Shown: in pieces, positions 8,266-17,753 of the stretch
Layout: every line of letters starts with the position of its first letter
Position numbering within the stretch: position 1 is the stretch's first letter
NCBI RefSeq assembly: GCF_002632875.1
Contig: NZ_NJCX01000018.1
Location: forward strand, 1-64,000
Direction of reading: 5' to 3'
Length of the DNA stretch: 64,000 nt
From: Xenorhabdus kozodoii
Lineage (GTDB): Bacteria > Pseudomonadota > Gammaproteobacteria > Enterobacterales > Enterobacteriaceae
Notes under the pieces: model-generated
The model's input: only the letters and a program-made list of their open reading frames with translations
What the model was told of the DNA's origin: nothing
The model's database searches: none
Program-made: the position numbers and the translations under genes

Positions 8266-8685
8266 CTAAGGCATCAGTTCAGTTAACGCATAGTAAAACT
8301 CATCGGGTATGGGGATAGCTTGATGGGTATCCAGTGAAGTCGTGACATAAGTCTGAGTGGCACTCATCCTCAACTCACCTTCTTTGCTGACGCAGCGCTG
8401 GAGCAGCGTCAATGATTTTTTGCCAATTTTCTCAACATTTAATTCCAGCCAAACCTGATCCCCCATCCGGCTAATGGCCTTAAATTCCGCCTCCAGATGA
8501 ACGGTTGGCAGTCCAAAACGGTGTTTGGCGATGTAGCTGGCATATCCCATTGGCGTTAATTCATCGAACCAATCTTCCAGCAAGTTATTGAACATCACGA
8601 AATACTGGGGATAAAAGACGATCCCCGCCGGATCACATTCGGAAAAGCGGATCTTATGGGGCTGTATAAATCTAAGCAGACTCAT
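8266..8685 (-). CDS. Hot-dog acyl-CoA thioesterase (4HBT type)
   Basis: The protein is 139 residues, the normal size of 4-hydroxybenzoyl-CoA thioesterases. The conserved motif FSECDPAGIVFYPQYF (residues 15-30) contains the Asp used in catalysis in that subclass. In salicylyl-CoA routes a thioesterase frees gentisate after hydroxylation of the CoA ester; the place between the 2-oxoacid oxidoreductase and the hydroxylase fits this. I infer hydrolysis of gentisyl-CoA or 5-hydroxyanthraniloyl-CoA. AAGGA precedes the ATG. Confidence 0.88.
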   Translation of the reverse strand: MSLLRFIQPHKIRFSECDPAGIVFYPQYFVMFNNLLEDWFDELTPMGYASYIAKHRFGLPTVHLEAEFKAISRMGDQVWLELNVEKIGKKSLTLLQRCVSKEGELRMSATQTYVTTSLDTHQAIPIPDEFYYALTELMP

Positions 8686-8709
8686 TGCGGGTTCCTTAGG
8701 ATAAGTTCT

Positions 8710-10290
8710 TTAATATAAAGAGAGACGTCGTTGGCACTCACGTAATCGATCACCCTGCTCATCCGCCAATGCCGCTTCACACAGTTGCCGCAGGCTGGAG
8801 GGGGATAAATCATGCGGATGGTGGTCAACAATCCTCATCAGGGTTTGAAAATGGCTCAAACCACGGGATTGCGTTTCGCCATATCCCTTGAGCAAGCGCT
8901 GGCATTGAGCGATGGCCAAAGCCAGTTCGGGATCACGCTTTGCCGCGATTCCAATGCGCCGCAGCCACGCTTCAATGCGTACCGTTTCATGCTGAAAGCG
9001 CAGCGTATGGCGGCGCATGTGGCGCCAACTCGCCAGCAGATAAAGCAACGAATATCCCCGAAGAGAGCTGGTGGTAATGACACGCCCACGGCTGAATAAT
9101 TTTGCCAATACACGATGAAAAAAATGGGGACGGGACAACCAGCGCCCGATATTGGCAGGCAAGGTGTCACAGATTTCTTCCATCCTGGGATGCAGAAAGT
9201 CATTGATCTCGACAAATTGATCGCCCTTCACCCGCATTTCTTGGCTAACACGTTCGAACCGCCCGGCACGGATTTTGAGATCCGCCACCCGCATGGTGTC
9301 TTCGTACGCCATCCACAGCGCCAAATGACGGGCGGTTTCACGCAATAATGGCTCCTCAGGCTTGACGATTTGCTCGATCAGGTGTTGCAGTCGATCAAGA
9401 TACAGGCGGGCGTAAGCGAGATCCTGATAATCAATCAGCCGCTTGATACCTTCAATCACAATGTCATGGATACTGGAAGGGAACGTCTGCCGGAGATGCA
9501 ATAGCAGGGCATTCACCTTGTTGTTGTGGGAGATCCGGCTATGGGAGATCCGGCTGTGGGAGAACCGGCTGTGGGAAAGATGACGTCTCTTGGGCGGAAC
9601 AGGGGTTTCTGGCGCGATGTTTAATTCTGCCGCCAACTGTACCTGACTCACTCCCAGATTAAAGGCTTGCAAGCTGGGTTTGATCCCCACTTTTTTCTTG
9701 ATGATCGCCGCCTCAAACTGGTTACGGCTGAAGGGTAAAGCCGCCGTGCCACACAATGCACCAAACAAGACGGCACTGATCACGCTATGACTTTTCTCTG
9801 CCATCTTCGCCATATCAAAATGGATAAAGCGCAAAGCAGCCTGGCGGCATTGCCGGATCAGCACCTTGTTATTGACCCGCCCATCCCCCATTGCCGAACG
9901 CTCTGCCATCGAAAACACCCGATGGCTTGACGCGATCAGTGTCGTGCGATCAGGGGTGGCAAAACCGCGTTGGACAGCACGGCCGGCTTCCATCAATTCA
10001 GAAGCCAGCACAATATCCACATCACCGGCCGTCGGCATCAGTGCCAGCACCGGGGCTAAAACGTTCGGATCATCAGCACCAGGAAATAACTCAACATAAT
10101 AAATGGTGGCTCCTGTTCGCTGGGCGACGCCAGGGACTGACGTCGTTTGGGCAAAATAGCCATTCTCTTCCCCCAACGTCACGATCCAATCGGCCAGTAC
10201 GCCCCCCCCTTCACCGCCCATCGCCAGAATGGCAATTTTGATCGGCTGTTTGGGTGAGTTCATGAGCGGGGAGTGGGTGGATAATGACAT
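8710..10290 (-). CDS. 2-oxoacid:acceptor oxidoreductase, beta (IorB-like) subunit
   Basis: The first 190 residues form a pyruvate ferredoxin oxidoreductase gamma domain (ILAMGGEGGGVLADWI near residue 20, then a glycine-rich fold). The rest, about 300 residues, resembles the helical extension of proteins annotated as the indolepyruvate oxidoreductase beta family (DUF6537-like). The linker carries a repeated SHSR(I/F) pentapeptide encoded by a 15-bp tandem repeat. The subunit works with the TPP-binding alpha subunit just upstream (15 bases between the stop at 10306 and the ATG at 10290). I chose ATG 10290, eight bases after AAGGAG; ATG 10296 is only two bases from it. The pair would decarboxylate a 2-oxoacid to an acyl-CoA. 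Substrate is inferred, not seen. Confidence 0.82.
   Translation of the reverse strand: MSLSTHSPLMNSPKQPIKIAILAMGGEGGGVLADWIVTLGEENGYFAQTTSVPGVAQRTGATIYYVELFPGADDPNVLAPVLALMPTAGDVDIVLASELMEAGRAVQRGFATPDRTTLIASSHRVFSMAERSAMGDGRVNNKVLIRQCRQAALRFIHFDMAKMAEKSHSVISAVLFGALCGTAALPFSRNQFEAAIIKKKVGIKPSLQAFNLGVSQVQLAAELNIAPETPVPPKRRHLSHSRFSHSRISHSRISHNNKVNALLLHLRQTFPSSIHDIVIEGIKRLIDYQDLAYARLYLDRLQHLIEQIVKPEEPLLRETARHLALWMAYEDTMRVADLKIRAGRFERVSQEMRVKGDQFVEINDFLHPRMEEICDTLPANIGRWLSRPHFFHRVLAKLFSRGRVITTSSLRGYSLLYLLASWRHMRRHTLRFQHETVRIEAWLRRIGIAAKRDPELALAIAQCQRLLKGYGETQSRGLSHFQTLMRIVDHHPHDLSPSSLRQLCEAALADEQGDRLRECQRRLSLY
9526..9576. repeat. 15-bp in-frame minisatellite inside the IorB-like gene
   Basis: Three copies of a 15-bp unit (GTGGGAGATCCGGCT with point changes) at 9526-9570, plus a partial fourth, encode repeated SHSRI/F in the linker between the two domains of the beta subunit. 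The unit length is a multiple of three, so gain or loss of copies keeps the frame. Confidence 0.85.
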
Positions 10291-10305
10291 AGACATGACT
10301 CCTTA

Positions 10306-12507
10306 TTAAAAATCATATTGCTGACGCCGTCTGGCATCACGACGTTGCACATAACCGATGAGTCTTTTGCGAATAGGGTGAAGCCACCGCTCCCAACGAT
10401 TGGGGTTGGTAATGATCCGTGCCTTAAAAAAAGAGGGACACAGCACTGCCGCATGGGATAATTCCCCGCACAACCCACAGCCCACACAACTACTTAATAC
10501 CGTTGTGACCGGATCGGTGCGTAAGGGATCAGGATTCGGCTTAATCGACAGGGAAGGACAGCCGGACAAGCGGATACAGGAGTGATCGCCCGTGCAGGTA
10601 TCAGGATCAACGCCAAACTGCTCACGGACGACCCGCTTTCCTGCCGCAATTGCCCCTTTCGTCTTTACCTTCTCGCGCCGCTGTTTATTCAACATGCACT
10701 CACTTTGCGCGACCAGGACTTTTGGCCCCGGTTCGCCGGTTGTCAGCGCCTCACGCAACGTTTTGATCATCGCCTTGAGATCGTAAGTCCGCTTGATCTT
10801 ACGTACCCATTTCACGCCAACCCCTTTGACCGCTTTTTCAATGTCATGGCCGGTACTGCGGTGGGGATTCAGCGCGGTTGAAGAGGGAATATCCTGCCCG
10901 CCGGTCGCGGAAGTGTAGCTGTTGTCCACAATAATGGTCAGGTTGTCGCTGCGGTTAAAAACACTGTTCGCGATGCCGCTGGTTAAGCCGTTGTGCCAAA
11001 ATCCCCCATCCCCCATCACTGAGATTGCCCGCTTATTCGTCAGCGACGTATTCAGTGCGGCCGCACTCGCAGCCCCCAATCCATATCCCATTGTGGTATT
11101 GCCCAAATTAAAGGGGGGCAAAATGGCAAATAAGTGACAACCTATATCGGCACTGACATGGTGTTGCCCCAACTCCCGTTCGAGCAACTTCATCGCCGTA
11201 AAGATTGGGCGTTCCGGGCAGCCGGTACAAAATCCGGGGGGACGGGCATGAACCGCCTCTTCCAGTGGATCTGGTGGCGCGGCATTGATATTGCGTGCCT
11301 GATCCTTATTTTCCTCGCTCGGTAAAGTGACGGCGGGAATGCGCACCTGACAGGCAGACACCGCACTTTCCGCCGCAATTTTACCGTAACGTTCAAGGAA
11401 AGCCCGGAGTCCTGCTAACACGGTTGCCGTATTGTATTCTCCCGCCATTGGCAATAAATCCTTGCCATGTAACCGGGTCGCTATCTCACGCTGGCGCAAA
11501 ATATTCGCGACATTCTGCTCCACAAAATTGGGCTGGCCTTCTTCCAGCACTAAAATCCCCCGCTTGCCACGGCAAAAACGTTCAAACTCGTCGTCAATCA
11601 ATGGATAGGCGACATTCATGACATACAGCGGGATTTGGCTATTGCCAAAAACATCCGCCAGGCCAAGTAAATTCAGGGCGCGGATCACGGTGTTATAGCA
11701 TCCACCTTGCAGGGCAAGGCCAACATCGTCAGCTTGTTCGGCGAAAAACTCATTCAAGGCGTGCTGCTGGATAAAACGCACGGCCGCCGGCCAGCGATCC
11801 TGGATTTTTTCTTTCTCATGCAAAAAGCTGGCGGGAGGCAGCACGATACGGCTGAGATCGCGCGCCGGATTTTCCAGCGCATCTTTAATCATGAACGTGG
11901 ATGCGCGATTTTTCTCACACACAAACTGGCCATGCACATGGCAGGCACGAATGCGCACCTGTAACATCACCGGCGTATTGCTGGCTTCCGACAGCTCAAA
12001 ACCGGTCTTCACCGCCTGTACAATCGAGGACAAGTTAGGGCGTGGATCGAGCAACCAGATCTGGGATTTCATCGCGAAAGCATGGCTACGCTCCTGCATG
12101 ATGGAAGAGCCTTCACCATAATCTTCACCGACGATAATCAGGGCGCCGCCCACCACGCCGCCCGATGCCAGATTTGCCAACGCATCCGAGGCAACATTTG
12201 TACCCGCCGTCGATTTAAACGTGATGGCGCCACGCAGTGGATAATTAACGGAAGCGGCCAATGTCGCAGCAGCAGTAGCTTCGCTGGCACTGTTTTCAAA
12301 GCGAATGCCATATTCAGATAAGATATCCTGTGCATCCAGCAGCACATCCATCAGATGGGAAATCGGCGCCCCCTGATAGCCCGCCACATACGCCACACCG
12401 GATTCCAGCAGGGCTTTGGTGACGGCCAGTATGCCTTCACCCCTGAAAATCTCGCCCTGATCCAAACGTAGCTTTTTCACTTCCTCGACAAATGATCGCT
12501 CAGCCAT
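10306..12507 (-). CDS. 2-oxoacid:ferredoxin oxidoreductase, alpha (IorA-like) subunit
   Basis: This 733-residue protein has the IorA plan. An N-terminal pyrimidine-binding domain is followed by a TPP domain with PPGFCTGCPERPIF near residue 435 and the GDGGFWHNG...DNSYTSATGG thiamin-diphosphate motif near 510-545. The C-terminus carries two iron-sulphur cysteine groups (CTGDHSCIRLSGCP and SSCVGCGLCGELSH). Such enzymes oxidise an aryl-2-oxoacid plus CoA to an aryl-CoA and CO2. Annotation by name would be indolepyruvate oxidoreductase. Here it heads an operon for an aryl-CoA hydroxylase and no CoA ligase is seen, so a phenylglyoxylate-type 2-oxoacid such as isatinate is more likely. ATG 12507 has GAGGTG upstream; GTG 12513 is an alternative. 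Confidence 0.85.
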   Translation of the reverse strand: MAERSFVEEVKKLRLDQGEIFRGEGILAVTKALLESGVAYVAGYQGAPISHLMDVLLDAQDILSEYGIRFENSASEATAAATLAASVNYPLRGAITFKSTAGTNVASDALANLASGGVVGGALIIVGEDYGEGSSIMQERSHAFAMKSQIWLLDPRPNLSSIVQAVKTGFELSEASNTPVMLQVRIRACHVHGQFVCEKNRASTFMIKDALENPARDLSRIVLPPASFLHEKEKIQDRWPAAVRFIQQHALNEFFAEQADDVGLALQGGCYNTVIRALNLLGLADVFGNSQIPLYVMNVAYPLIDDEFERFCRGKRGILVLEEGQPNFVEQNVANILRQREIATRLHGKDLLPMAGEYNTATVLAGLRAFLERYGKIAAESAVSACQVRIPAVTLPSEENKDQARNINAAPPDPLEEAVHARPPGFCTGCPERPIFTAMKLLERELGQHHVSADIGCHLFAILPPFNLGNTTMGYGLGAASAAALNTSLTNKRAISVMGDGGFWHNGLTSGIANSVFNRSDNLTIIVDNSYTSATGGQDIPSSTALNPHRSTGHDIEKAVKGVGVKWVRKIKRTYDLKAMIKTLREALTTGEPGPKVLVAQSECMLNKQRREKVKTKGAIAAGKRVVREQFGVDPDTCTGDHSCIRLSGCPSLSIKPNPDPLRTDPVTTVLSSCVGCGLCGELSHAAVLCPSFFKARIITNPNRWERWLHPIRKRLIGYVQRRDARRRQQYDF

Positions 12508-12549
12508 GCTCACCTCATCGTGTTCGCCTTACGCTTTTTCGTTATCCCT

Positions 12550-12579
12550 TATGTAATTCGGCGATGAGTTAACGGTCAA
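12550..12579 (-). promoter_or_regulatory. Candidate sigma-70 promoter of the lower catabolic operon
   Basis: On the minus strand TTGACC (12579-12574) and TACATA (12555-12550) are separated by 18 bases and lie about 45 bases before the ATG at 12507. Fit to the consensus is good at -35 and moderate at -10. Confidence 0.45.
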
Positions 12580-12693
12580 TGCATGATTTGTCATGTAATT
12601 GGGATTTATGCAGTGTTTGGATAAAGCGTGCAGCAAGCGGATAAATTTGGGGTAGGGGTGGGGAGGAAATGTGGCCGTTCAAGATCCGCTATC

Positions 12694-12721
12694 GTTGTGA
12701 AAAATCATTTTTGTTCACAAC
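12694..12721. promoter_or_regulatory. Inverted repeat, candidate AraC operator
   Basis: GTTGTGAA and TTCACAAC form an 8-bp perfect dyad with a 12-bp spacer in the 476-bp gap between the lower operon and the divergent AraC gene. The centre-to-centre distance is about two helical turns, which suits a dimeric regulator. It is not a CRP site, because the half-sites are too far apart. The rest of 12508-12983 is AT-rich near the AraC gene and shows no gene. Confidence 0.35.
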
Positions 12722-12983
12722 AAGGTTAGCCAGACATTTAGCAAGATACGCAGTGACCACCATAAATATATTCATAATCATATATATTTCATTTAAGCAA
12801 CATGTGGATACTGTTATCAGACAATAGAATAAGGACAAGACGAATACTGTTATTTTTAATTAAGTTATTTCATTAACCATCTTAAAAATATCCCAAATAA
12901 TCAAAACAGGGAATAAGAACGTTATTAGCGGGATATCTCACACATTATAACAATTATGTGACTGGATAGAGGTATCTGAAATT

Positions 12984-14114
12984 ATGAGCAATTCGTGGTC
13001 TAGCGACTATTCTGGAACCCAAAATTATTCTGGAAATAAAGGCACTGAGCAAACAAGCCCTGCTCTAAAGCACATTGGCTCAGGAAGAACAGAATCAAGG
13101 TATTCAACTTCAAACTGCGCAGATCCCAAATACGCCGTGACGAAAATTGGGGTGCATTTCAATTCCCCGAAACATCTGCTTTTTTCATCCAACGATCTTG
13201 ATGAAGTTAAATCGATGGTCGGGCGGGTCATGCAGCCCCACCAGCTAACGATATTGGGCAACAATCAAAAATTGGATGCGAGGATGCACTATATTCCACT
13301 GGGGGATATTTCCATCAGCCGGCTACGTTACGGCGCCAACGTTGCAATCACGCCAGGAGAATTGAATGCGTTCTTTCTCGTCCAGATGCCACTGGCAGGC
13401 TGCGCGGGTATTGAAAGCGGGGAGCAGTGCCTTGATTCCACGCCTCATCTGGCTTCCATCCTCAGCCCAGACCAACCCACCGCCATGCGCTGGAATGCCG
13501 ATAACGACCAGTTTATGGTCAGGATTTCCCGTTCCTTGCTGGAGAGAACCCTGGTCGGGCAATTGGGGCATCCTCTGGATCAACCGCTGGTCTTTGAGCT
13601 GGGATTTGAATGGCAACGCTGTCAGGCCTGGCGCTGTTTGATGCCCTATCTTCTGGAATGTACCACGCAGGTGCCGGATATCTTGCAACACAAGCTGATC
13701 ACCAGCCAGATAGAGCAATTAATTTCCGTTACCCTGCTCTCCACCCATCAGCATAATTACAGTGAAACCCCCGCCAACCGCCGATGCTCTATTCGACCGC
13801 GGCATGTACGGCGAGTGCAGGAGTATTTGCAGGCTCACGCCCACGAACCCATCACCGTGGAACAGCTTGCCCAAGTGGCAGGGGTCAGCTTGCGCAGCCT
13901 CTACGCCGGCTTTCGGGCGTTCCTGAATATCAGCCCGATGCAATACTTACGTGACCTGCGTATGGAACATGTCCGCACGGAGCTATTGGCCGGCGAAGCT
14001 ACCAGTGTCACCGGCGTCGCCCTGCGTTGGGGATTCGCCCATATGGGACGCTTTAGCGCAGAATATAAAGCCCGTTATGGTGAGACGCCAAGTGAAAGCC
14101 TGAAACGTGGGTGA
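12984..14114 (+). CDS. AraC-family transcriptional activator
   Basis: The protein is 376 residues. The N-terminal region up to about 240 resembles the AraC_binding_2 type found in regulators of anthranilate and benzoate genes (AndR, XylS-like). The C-terminal 100 residues hold two helix-turn-helix motifs (VEQLAQVAGVSLRSLYAGFR and a second ending GFAHMGRFSAEYKARYGETP). The first 50 residues are polar and low in complexity. It is transcribed away from the lower catabolic operon and very likely controls it, possibly the upper operon too. GAGGT precedes the ATG at nine bases. The inducer is unknown. Confidence 0.88.
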   Translation: MSNSWSSDYSGTQNYSGNKGTEQTSPALKHIGSGRTESRYSTSNCADPKYAVTKIGVHFNSPKHLLFSSNDLDEVKSMVGRVMQPHQLTILGNNQKLDARMHYIPLGDISISRLRYGANVAITPGELNAFFLVQMPLAGCAGIESGEQCLDSTPHLASILSPDQPTAMRWNADNDQFMVRISRSLLERTLVGQLGHPLDQPLVFELGFEWQRCQAWRCLMPYLLECTTQVPDILQHKLITSQIEQLISVTLLSTHQHNYSETPANRRCSIRPRHVRRVQEYLQAHAHEPITVEQLAQVAGVSLRSLYAGFRAFLNISPMQYLRDLRMEHVRTELLAGEATSVTGVALRWGFAHMGRFSAEYKARYGETPSESLKRG

Positions 14115-14304
14115 AGCATTGCTTTCATATTTTCATATCTCCTCAGAAATATTCAGCCTATCGCCGCCCCTGGTGACATCCCAAACTCACCCATTCAAAA
14201 ATCATAAAATGATTTCACGACAACGAAAAACATTAGGTTGAATACCCTGATGGTGATTAATATCGTAAAAAACAGACCCTACACATTTAAAAAGGACATC
14301 ATGT

Positions 14305-15543
14305 ATGGATCTTCAAGCAGGACAGAATATCGTTTTATCTAAAACTTTGCTTCGAATCACCCTCTCTTACCCAACAACCCCTTCTTTTCGCAGTGAAGTC
14401 GATACCTCCGCTTTTCTATTGAATGCGAATGGGAAAGTCAGGGGAGATAGTGACTTCTATTTTTACAATCATCCCACCGCCGCAGATCACAGCCTGGTGT
14501 TGGAAACCGCTCACCAAAGCAGCACGATCACCGTGGATCTGACCAAAATGGCGGCCAGTGTGAGCAAAATGGCGATCACGCTGGTGATCGATGGCCCAGA
14601 TTCAGTCGCTGGTCTTCAACAGTTGAAATTTGACATGCAAGATGTTGCCACCTTTACGGTTTCAACCGCAGGCAGAACGGAAAAGGCCATGATTATTGCG
14701 GAAATTTATCGACATTCCGGTAGCTGGAAACTCCGTGCCCTCGGCCAAGGGTTCAATGGTGGGCTGGAGCCTCTGGCGGTGAATTTTGGGGTTGATGTGG
14801 AACAACCGGTATCCCCAACTCGCCTCACTATCAGCCTTGAGAAAAAACTCCAGGATAAAGCACCACGCCTCGTCAACCTTGCCAAGAATGCCACCGTCAG
14901 CTTGAGTAAACATAACCTGCAATCCATCAAAGCCAGGGTGGCATTTGTGCTTGATGCTTCAGGATCAATGAAAGGCCAATTCAAGAAGGGATATGTTCAG
15001 GCAGTCCTGGATCGTATTGCGGTATTGGCCGCGCAATTTGACGATGACGGCTCCATGGATGTCTGGGGTTTTGCCGATAAGCACAAAAAATATCAGGACG
15101 TCACCCTTGATAATCTTGATGACTATGTCCATGCAATCCAAACCACGATGAAACGCTCCAGATGGGAAATTCTCCCCGGCCTGGGTGCGACAAACAATGA
15201 ACCACCCGTCATGGAAGATATTATCGACTATTTTAAAGACAGTGACCTCCCTGTCTATATCGTGTTTATTACAGACGGGGGGATCAGCAAGACTCGTCAA
15301 ATTAAGGAGGCCATCCGACGTTCAGCAAATTATCCTATTTTTTGGAAGTTTGTTGGCCTGGGGGGAGCGTATTATGGCGTACTCGAAAAACTCGATAACT
15401 TTACCGATCGTCGTCTGGATAACACCCATTTCTTCGCCATCGACAATTTTGCCACGGTAAAAGATGAGGTGCTGTACGATTTATTGTTAACCGAATTTAA
15501 AGAGTGGCTAGATATTGCGGCGGCTGAACAGATCCTGTCGTGA
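14305..15543 (+). CDS. terF: TerF-like TerD/vWA protein
   Basis: The protein is 412 residues, equal to TerF of tellurite-resistance clusters. The N-terminal 190 residues are a TerD-type calcium-binding domain and the C-terminal half is a von Willebrand A domain with the MIDAS start [10 protein letters not shown] near residue 217 and a later ITDGG. Ter proteins are cytoplasmic, membrane-associated stress proteins linked to tellurite, colicin and phage resistance. No terZABCDE neighbours are present; the gene stands alone between two unrelated units, so its job here is not clear. The family call is firm. Confidence 0.82.
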   Translation: MDLQAGQNIVLSKTLLRITLSYPTTPSFRSEVDTSAFLLNANGKVRGDSDFYFYNHPTAADHSLVLETAHQSSTITVDLTKMAASVSKMAITLVIDGPDSVAGLQQLKFDMQDVATFTVSTAGRTEKAMIIAEIYRHSGSWKLRALGQGFNGGLEPLAVNFGVDVEQPVSPTRLTISLEKKLQDKAPRLVNLAKNATVSLSKHNLQSIKARVAFVLDASGSMKGQFKKGYVQAVLDRIAVLAAQFDDDGSMDVWGFADKHKKYQDVTLDNLDDYVHAIQTTMKRSRWEILPGLGATNNEPPVMEDIIDYFKDSDLPVYIVFITDGGISKTRQIKEAIRRSANYPIFWKFVGLGGAYYGVLEKLDNFTDRRLDNTHFFAIDNFATVKDEVLYDLLLTEFKEWLDIAAAEQILS

Positions 15544-15555
15544 TAAATAACGGTC

Positions 15556-15575
15556 AGCGCCCCAATCGGGGCGCT
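15556..15575. terminator. Hairpin between convergent terF and ABC-F gene
   Basis: AGCGCCCC-AATC-GGGGCGCT is a perfect 8-bp GC-rich stem centred in the 37-bp gap between convergent genes. T-runs on either side are weak, so it may terminate in both directions only partly. Confidence 0.6.
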
Positions 15576-15580
15576 GGAAT

Positions 15581-17356
15581 TTATCCCAATATTTCATAAA
15601 GTCTCTCAATTTCCTTTTTCCAACTTGCCTGATTTTGGGGTTTCTGGTGCTTCGGTTTTCTTGCCAAATCCTGCGCCAGATTTTGCTCCAATACCACAAT
15701 ACGTTGCAGGATCGCTTCCTCATCTGCCAATACTTGTGGTTCATCAGGCGCGCTTTCCTGAACTTTAATCACCTCTTTTGGATATAGGGTCACATTTTCA
15801 TTCAGAAACTGGTAATACCCTTCGCTGGATGTCACTTCTTCCAGTTTGCCATTTTTAATCAGCCAAAAACGATTGGCGACGTTATCAATAAATACCCTGT
15901 CATGCGAAGTGATGAATATCGTCATTCCGTTATTCATTAATTCATTCTCTAATTCCATTTTGCCAAAAATATCCAGATGGTTTGTTGGCTCATCAAGGAT
16001 CAGGAAATTGTGCTTATTTAATTTCAAGATCAAAAACATTAATCTGGAACGTTCTCCACCACTTAATCGCCCCACCCGTTGATGAAAATCCGCATATTGA
16101 AAGCCTGTCGCAATTAATTGTTGTTTACAGGTAATATCATCAATGTTCGGCGTGTTATTTTTGACCGCATCGAAGATGGATTCGTTCAGCGAAATTTTTT
16201 CCAATTCCTGATCGAGATAACCCATATTACACTGCGGGGAGAAGGTGATATTCCCGGTATCATAGGCCGAAGTCGCCAATTCTCCATTATTCACATTTCT
16301 GGCCTTGTTATAGGCATCAACAAGCGTATGGATCAAGGTGGATTTCCCGACACCATTATCACCGAGCAGGGCAATCCTGTCGCCTGGCCGGATATACAAG
16401 CCATTCATTGAAAATAAAGAATTAAACTGCCTATTTTGGTGATAGCCAATCCATTTTTCCCCAATTTGCAGCATATTTTTCGATTTGATCGTGTCGGCAT
16501 CCAACGATAATCGATAGGTTTCCCCTTCGGTTATTTGGGTTTTACTCTTTTCGAGTTTTTCCGCCCGTTTTTCCATCGATTTGGCTTGTCTGGCTAATTT
16601 TTCGTTATCGTGGAGTTTTCCCCACAATGCCAGACGCTTGGCACTTTCCTGTATGCGTTGAATATTCTTTTCTTCCGCTTTCAAACGTAAAGCGTCCGCT
16701 TCATCTTTTTCCTGCAAAGCCATAAATGCCTGACTGAATGGCAGGGAAAATGTTATCAATTGTTGGTCACGCAAGAAAATCGTTTGGTTGGTGACGTTAT
16801 CCAGAAAGTTTCGATCGTGGGAAACGATAATAAACGCGCTCTTTAGGCTTTTATTAAAGAAATCCTCGAAAAATTTCAGGGTATTGGCGTCCAAATGGTT
16901 ACTGGGTTCGTCAAATAAAATGATATCGGGTTCCACGGCCACACTCATGGCAAACATCAATTTTGTTTTTTGCCCACCACTGAGATCAGCCACTTTCGTC
17001 GTAAAGTCAGCATCCTGAAAGCCAAAATCATAAAGCAGGGATACCGCTTTATAATCACCATATTCATCGATTTGTTTGACTTTCTGGGAAATAGAGTCAA
17101 GCAAGGTCATCTCAAGTAATGCGTCATCAATAAACTGGGAAACCATCTCCAACCTCAAACCATTGGCATATTCAATGACGCCATCATCCGGCTTTTCAAT
17201 ACCCGCCAATAATTTCAGTAAATGGGTTTTTCCCGTGCCGTTATAACCAACCAACGCAATTTTGTCGTTTTCTTTAATCGTTATAGAGAGGTTATTAAAT
17301 AATGGTTTTGAATGAATGCTAAAGTTAACCTTATTACACTGAATCAGCGTTGACAT
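15581..17356 (-). CDS. ABC-F family ATPase
   Basis: This 591-residue soluble protein has two ABC ATPase domains. Walker A motifs are GYNGTGKT (near residue 37) and GDNGVGKS (near 345), signature motifs are LSGGQKTKL and LSGGERSRL, and Walker B motifs are ILFDEPSNHLD and LILDEPTNHLD. A charged helical linker joins them, and a C-terminal coiled coil follows. ABC-F proteins act on the ribosome as translation factors or protect it from antibiotics. No membrane segments are present, so it is not a transporter. Which member it is cannot be settled from sequence alone; ribosome protection against a self-made or host antibiotic is possible. Confidence 0.88.
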   Translation of the reverse strand: MSTLIQCNKVNFSIHSKPLFNNLSITIKENDKIALVGYNGTGKTHLLKLLAGIEKPDDGVIEYANGLRLEMVSQFIDDALLEMTLLDSISQKVKQIDEYGDYKAVSLLYDFGFQDADFTTKVADLSGGQKTKLMFAMSVAVEPDIILFDEPSNHLDANTLKFFEDFFNKSLKSAFIIVSHDRNFLDNVTNQTIFLRDQQLITFSLPFSQAFMALQEKDEADALRLKAEEKNIQRIQESAKRLALWGKLHDNEKLARQAKSMEKRAEKLEKSKTQITEGETYRLSLDADTIKSKNMLQIGEKWIGYHQNRQFNSLFSMNGLYIRPGDRIALLGDNGVGKSTLIHTLVDAYNKARNVNNGELATSAYDTGNITFSPQCNMGYLDQELEKISLNESIFDAVKNNTPNIDDITCKQQLIATGFQYADFHQRVGRLSGGERSRLMFLILKLNKHNFLILDEPTNHLDIFGKMELENELMNNGMTIFITSHDRVFIDNVANRFWLIKNGKLEEVTSSEGYYQFLNENVTLYPKEVIKVQESAPDEPQVLADEEAILQRIVVLEQNLAQDLARKPKHQKPQNQASWKKEIERLYEILG

Positions 17357-17526
17357 TTTTATGTCCCTATCATAAGACTTTTATTAATCTCAGGATGATG
17401 ATTTTCAGTCAAAACTTATATATTCAAAGAACGGTTGGGTCAAGTTGTTACCCGAATAAATGGAGATATCACCACGGTATTTTAGTGTATTAATGTCATT
17501 ATTTACTCGATTAATTAATTGATAAA

Positions 17527-17563
17527 AATAAACGCCGCGCATATTAATGGGCGGCGTTTATTT
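17527..17563 (-). terminator. Rho-independent terminator, probably of the upper operon
   Basis: AAATAAACGCCGC and its complement flank an 11-base loop. Read on the minus strand the stem is followed by a T-rich run, so it can end transcription of the operon whose last gene stops at 17754. It also lies upstream of the ABC-F gene. The remainder of 17357-17753 holds only the repeats listed next. Confidence 0.65.
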
Positions 17564-17574
17564 CTTATTGGTAA

Positions 17575-17640
17575 CCGTACCATTTTATTTCCCCGCTGCG
17601 CGGGGAGATATAAAACGCATCTTGAAAGGCGATGGGTATA
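17575..17640. repeat. Partial copy of the 105-bp MITE-like repeat
   Basis: It contains the CCCCGCTGCGCGGGG core and a right end GATGGGTATA but lacks a recognisable left end. It abuts a full copy at 17639. Confidence 0.7.
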
Positions 17641-17743
17641 TACGCATTAAACTTCAAGTTGCAATTTACAACACGATATGAAACCTGATTTCTCCCCGCG
17701 AAGCGGGGAGAAATCACACGCATCTTGAAGTTAGATTGGTATA
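17639..17743. repeat. 105-bp MITE-like palindromic repeat, copy 1
   Basis: The element begins TATACGCATTAAACTTC and ends GAAGTTAGATTGGTATA, with the core CTCCCCGCGAAGCGGGGAG. Ends and core are inverted repeats. Length is exactly that of the other full copies. Confidence 0.85.
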
Positions 17744-17753
17744 GTTCACTTCC

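Noticed and set aside
8710..12507. Plain call as indolepyruvate oxidoreductase for tryptophan or IAA metabolism
   Set aside because: No aminotransferase or indoleacetyl-CoA genes are near; the operon treats an aryl-CoA directly attached to the ring. Kept only as an alternative.
12694..12721. CRP site before the AraC gene
   Set aside because: The TGTGA and TCACA halves are 14 bases apart instead of 6.
17575..17743. Two spaced CCCCGC...GCGGGG palindromes, at first sight a two-repeat CRISPR
   Set aside because: The units are parts of the dispersed 105-bp repeat, which occurs singly elsewhere and inside genes.
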